A stretch of 64,000 bases of DNA from Selaginella moellendorffii (lineage: Eukaryota; Streptophyta; Lycopodiopsida; Selaginellales; Selaginellaceae), in contig NW_003314413.1 in the NCBI RefSeq assembly GCF_000143415.4, forward strand, positions 66,832-130,831, given 5' to 3'. Positions 62,740 to 64,000 of the stretch are shown in pieces. Position 1 is the stretch's first letter, and every line of letters begins with the position of its first letter. The position numbers were made by a program, and so were the translations under genes. The notes under the pieces are model-generated. The model was not told the origin of the DNA, ran no database searches, and saw nothing but the letters and a program-made list of their open reading frames with translations.

Positions 62740-62807
62740 TATGTATGTATGTATGTATATGTATGTATGTATATATGTATATATGTGTATATGTATATAT
62801 GTGTATA
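62567..62807 (+). repeat. TA / TATG microsatellite abutting the gap
   Basis: (TA)n of about 45 bp, followed by irregular (TATG)n/(TATA)n arrays up to the Ns at 62808. Long ORFs through this segment in all frames (Tyr/Val/Met/Ile runs) are artefacts of the repeat. Confidence 0.95.
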
Positions 62808-62907
62808 NNNNNNNNNNNNNNNNNNNNNNNNNNNNNNNNNNNNNNNNNNNNNNNNNNNNNNNNNNNNNNNNNNNNNNNNNNNNNNNNNNNNNNNNNNNNN
62901 NNNNNNN
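62808..62907. other. Assembly gap (100 N)
   Basis: Exactly 100 Ns, the conventional size for a gap of unknown length. Order and distance of the sequence on either side depend on scaffolding only. Confidence 0.98.
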
Positions 62908-64000
62908 AATAAAAGAAGAAAATATTTATGACAAGAAAAATACGGTGGCATATAGGTACATCTTTCTTACTTACTTTTTCCATCCATATGTTATTGTGGC
63001 AGAACTCCCATAATCTTGATCAGCTCTCTTCTTAGAATAGCAAAATCTTGCACCCTACTTTCAATTTTACTATTGCATATCCCCTAAGATTTAGCATCAT
63101 CACAATGCCATGACTTCAATATGCAGCATTTGATTCCAGGAAAAAACAAAACAAAACCATTCAAACGTCATATGCATGTTAATGCCCAAGATGCATTCAA
63201 AGATTATTTGGTGAGTCATATAGTGTGTTTAAACAATTCAAACACATGTGTTTTAAATTGATTTTATCTTGCAGTATAATTGATTTATAGTGTGTTATTT
63301 ATATCCAAATGAACCCTGCAACTTCACACATACACACTCTACATAGTAGATTCCCATTGGTTTAAACTGATTTTCACTTGCCACAAGTACTGAACGCCCA
63401 AATATATTCCAGCAATCTCTTAGCAGGAATATACTAAGGATCCAATGGCCATTTCATGGTCATCCAATAAGATGGGATGGTTGGAATCATAGCCCATACA
63501 TGCTATTGACATCCATGCCTTTGATTTAGGTTGTTTGGTCAATCATGTTTGTGGACTTCTTTAGCAGTTGCAATCCCTTTCATAAGTGCATTAACATAGG
63601 TGTCAAAAGACATAAAAATGCTGTTTGGATTGTCACTGATTTGTAGTTTTGTGATATAAATAGTCTTTCTCATTATATTCTTAAATACTTTTAATAGTAC
63701 TCTCTCTCTATTCATCAAGTAGATATTGAGGAACTCCAAAGTCTCTATCTATTGCTTGTATAGAAGCCTTAATTTTGTAATGTTGTAAATTATATTATTT
63801 GGAGTTTTGTTCACTACCAAACTAGCATATGTGTAATTGAGAAAAATGAAGTGCTCAATATAAAATTTATATTCATGAGCAAAAATTTCTGTTATAGTCT
63901 TTAACCATTCCTTTGGACTGTAATTATTTATAATGCATATTAGTTTTTTCAACTTTAAAGACTTTACATACTAAACTTTGTGCTTAATTTATACAAAGTT
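62908..64000. other. AT-rich DNA after the gap
   Basis: No intact gene. AT-rich throughout. The only coding-like trace is a possible Ty1/copia remnant on the minus strand at about 63539-63952, listed separately. Confidence 0.5.
63539..63952 (-). mobile_element. Possible decayed Ty1/copia integrase remnant
   Basis: Two adjacent minus-strand open segments (63749-63952, then 63539-63739, in different frames) weakly resemble the end of a copia-type integrase region. 'YASLVVNKTPNNIIYNITKL' recalls the 'NRxPTxxLxxxTPYExxxxxKP' block. In the expected order it is followed by 'SIFMSFDTYVNALMKGIATA' plus 'KEVHKHD', which recalls the 'CIFVGYxxxxKAYRxxxxxxxKxxxSRDV' block. Frames are broken and no LTR, RT or RNase H is seen. 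This is a pattern judgement with modest support. Confidence 0.4.

Noticed and set aside
62567-62807. Long Tyr/Val/Met/Ile-rich frames through the TA/TATG array
   Set aside because: Pure microsatellite translated in several frames and running into Ns.

Overview
The window looks like nuclear DNA of a lycophyte, most likely Selaginella (S. moellendorffii type). Genes are very compact. Introns are GT-AG and mostly 50-100 bp. Coding DNA is GC-rich and sits in AT-rich spacers. Intron-poor PLS-type PPR genes occur next to ordinary land-plant genes for chloroplast division, chlorophyll synthesis, remorin, BAHD acyltransferase, plant-type tetraspanin and meiotic HORMA proteins. The species name is an inference from gene content and architecture, not from a database match.

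Layout. 1-2.7 kb: AT-rich spacer with a dispersed repeat, then a decayed FAD-linked oxidase fragment. 2.7-6.5 kb: two same-strand PPR genes separated by one in-frame TGA. 6.5-10.5 kb: an L18a-like membrane protein, an Hsp20-like protein, a DUF962/Mpo1-like ER membrane protein and a short acidic protein. 10.8-17.7 kb: an unassigned basic protein of 12 exons, a remorin and a POLAR-like coiled-coil protein. 17.7-20.3 kb: spacer with a tRNA-Met(CAU). 20.3-30.7 kb: a dense same-strand run of ATG5, isopentenyl phosphate kinase, cobalamin-independent methionine synthase, a short ASY1-type HORMA protein and a DHHC palmitoyltransferase. 31-36 kb: a dCMP deaminase with a membrane-type N-terminal extension, a J-domain-like protein and an FAD-dependent oxidoreductase.

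37-48 kb holds glutamyl-tRNA reductase (HEMA) and the debris of a repeated HEMA+BAHD duplication. There is a BAHD scrap after the intact HEMA, then two modules each made of a decayed HEMA fragment plus an intact two-exon BAHD gene. ARC6 follows (48-50.6 kb), then an LRR protein resembling XRRA1, a STE20/BLUS1-like kinase, a tetraspanin and a third PPR gene (to 60.8 kb).

After about 61.1 kb the composition changes sharply to very AT-rich DNA. Here a five-exon gene at 61482-62488 predicts a secreted protein with a short Cys-rich module fused to a Hedgehog-type Hint (Hog) domain. It is followed by a TA/TATG microsatellite, a 100-base assembly gap and a possible Ty1/copia remnant. This is the most unusual part of the window.

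Most genes are housekeeping genes with no shared pathway. Links worth noting are several very short intergenic distances (divergent starts 78 bp apart, same-strand genes 74 bp apart, PPR genes 6 bp apart) and two chloroplast genes (HEMA, ARC6) flanking the BAHD duplication. Exon boundaries were derived by hand from splice consensus and reading phase, not from transcripts.
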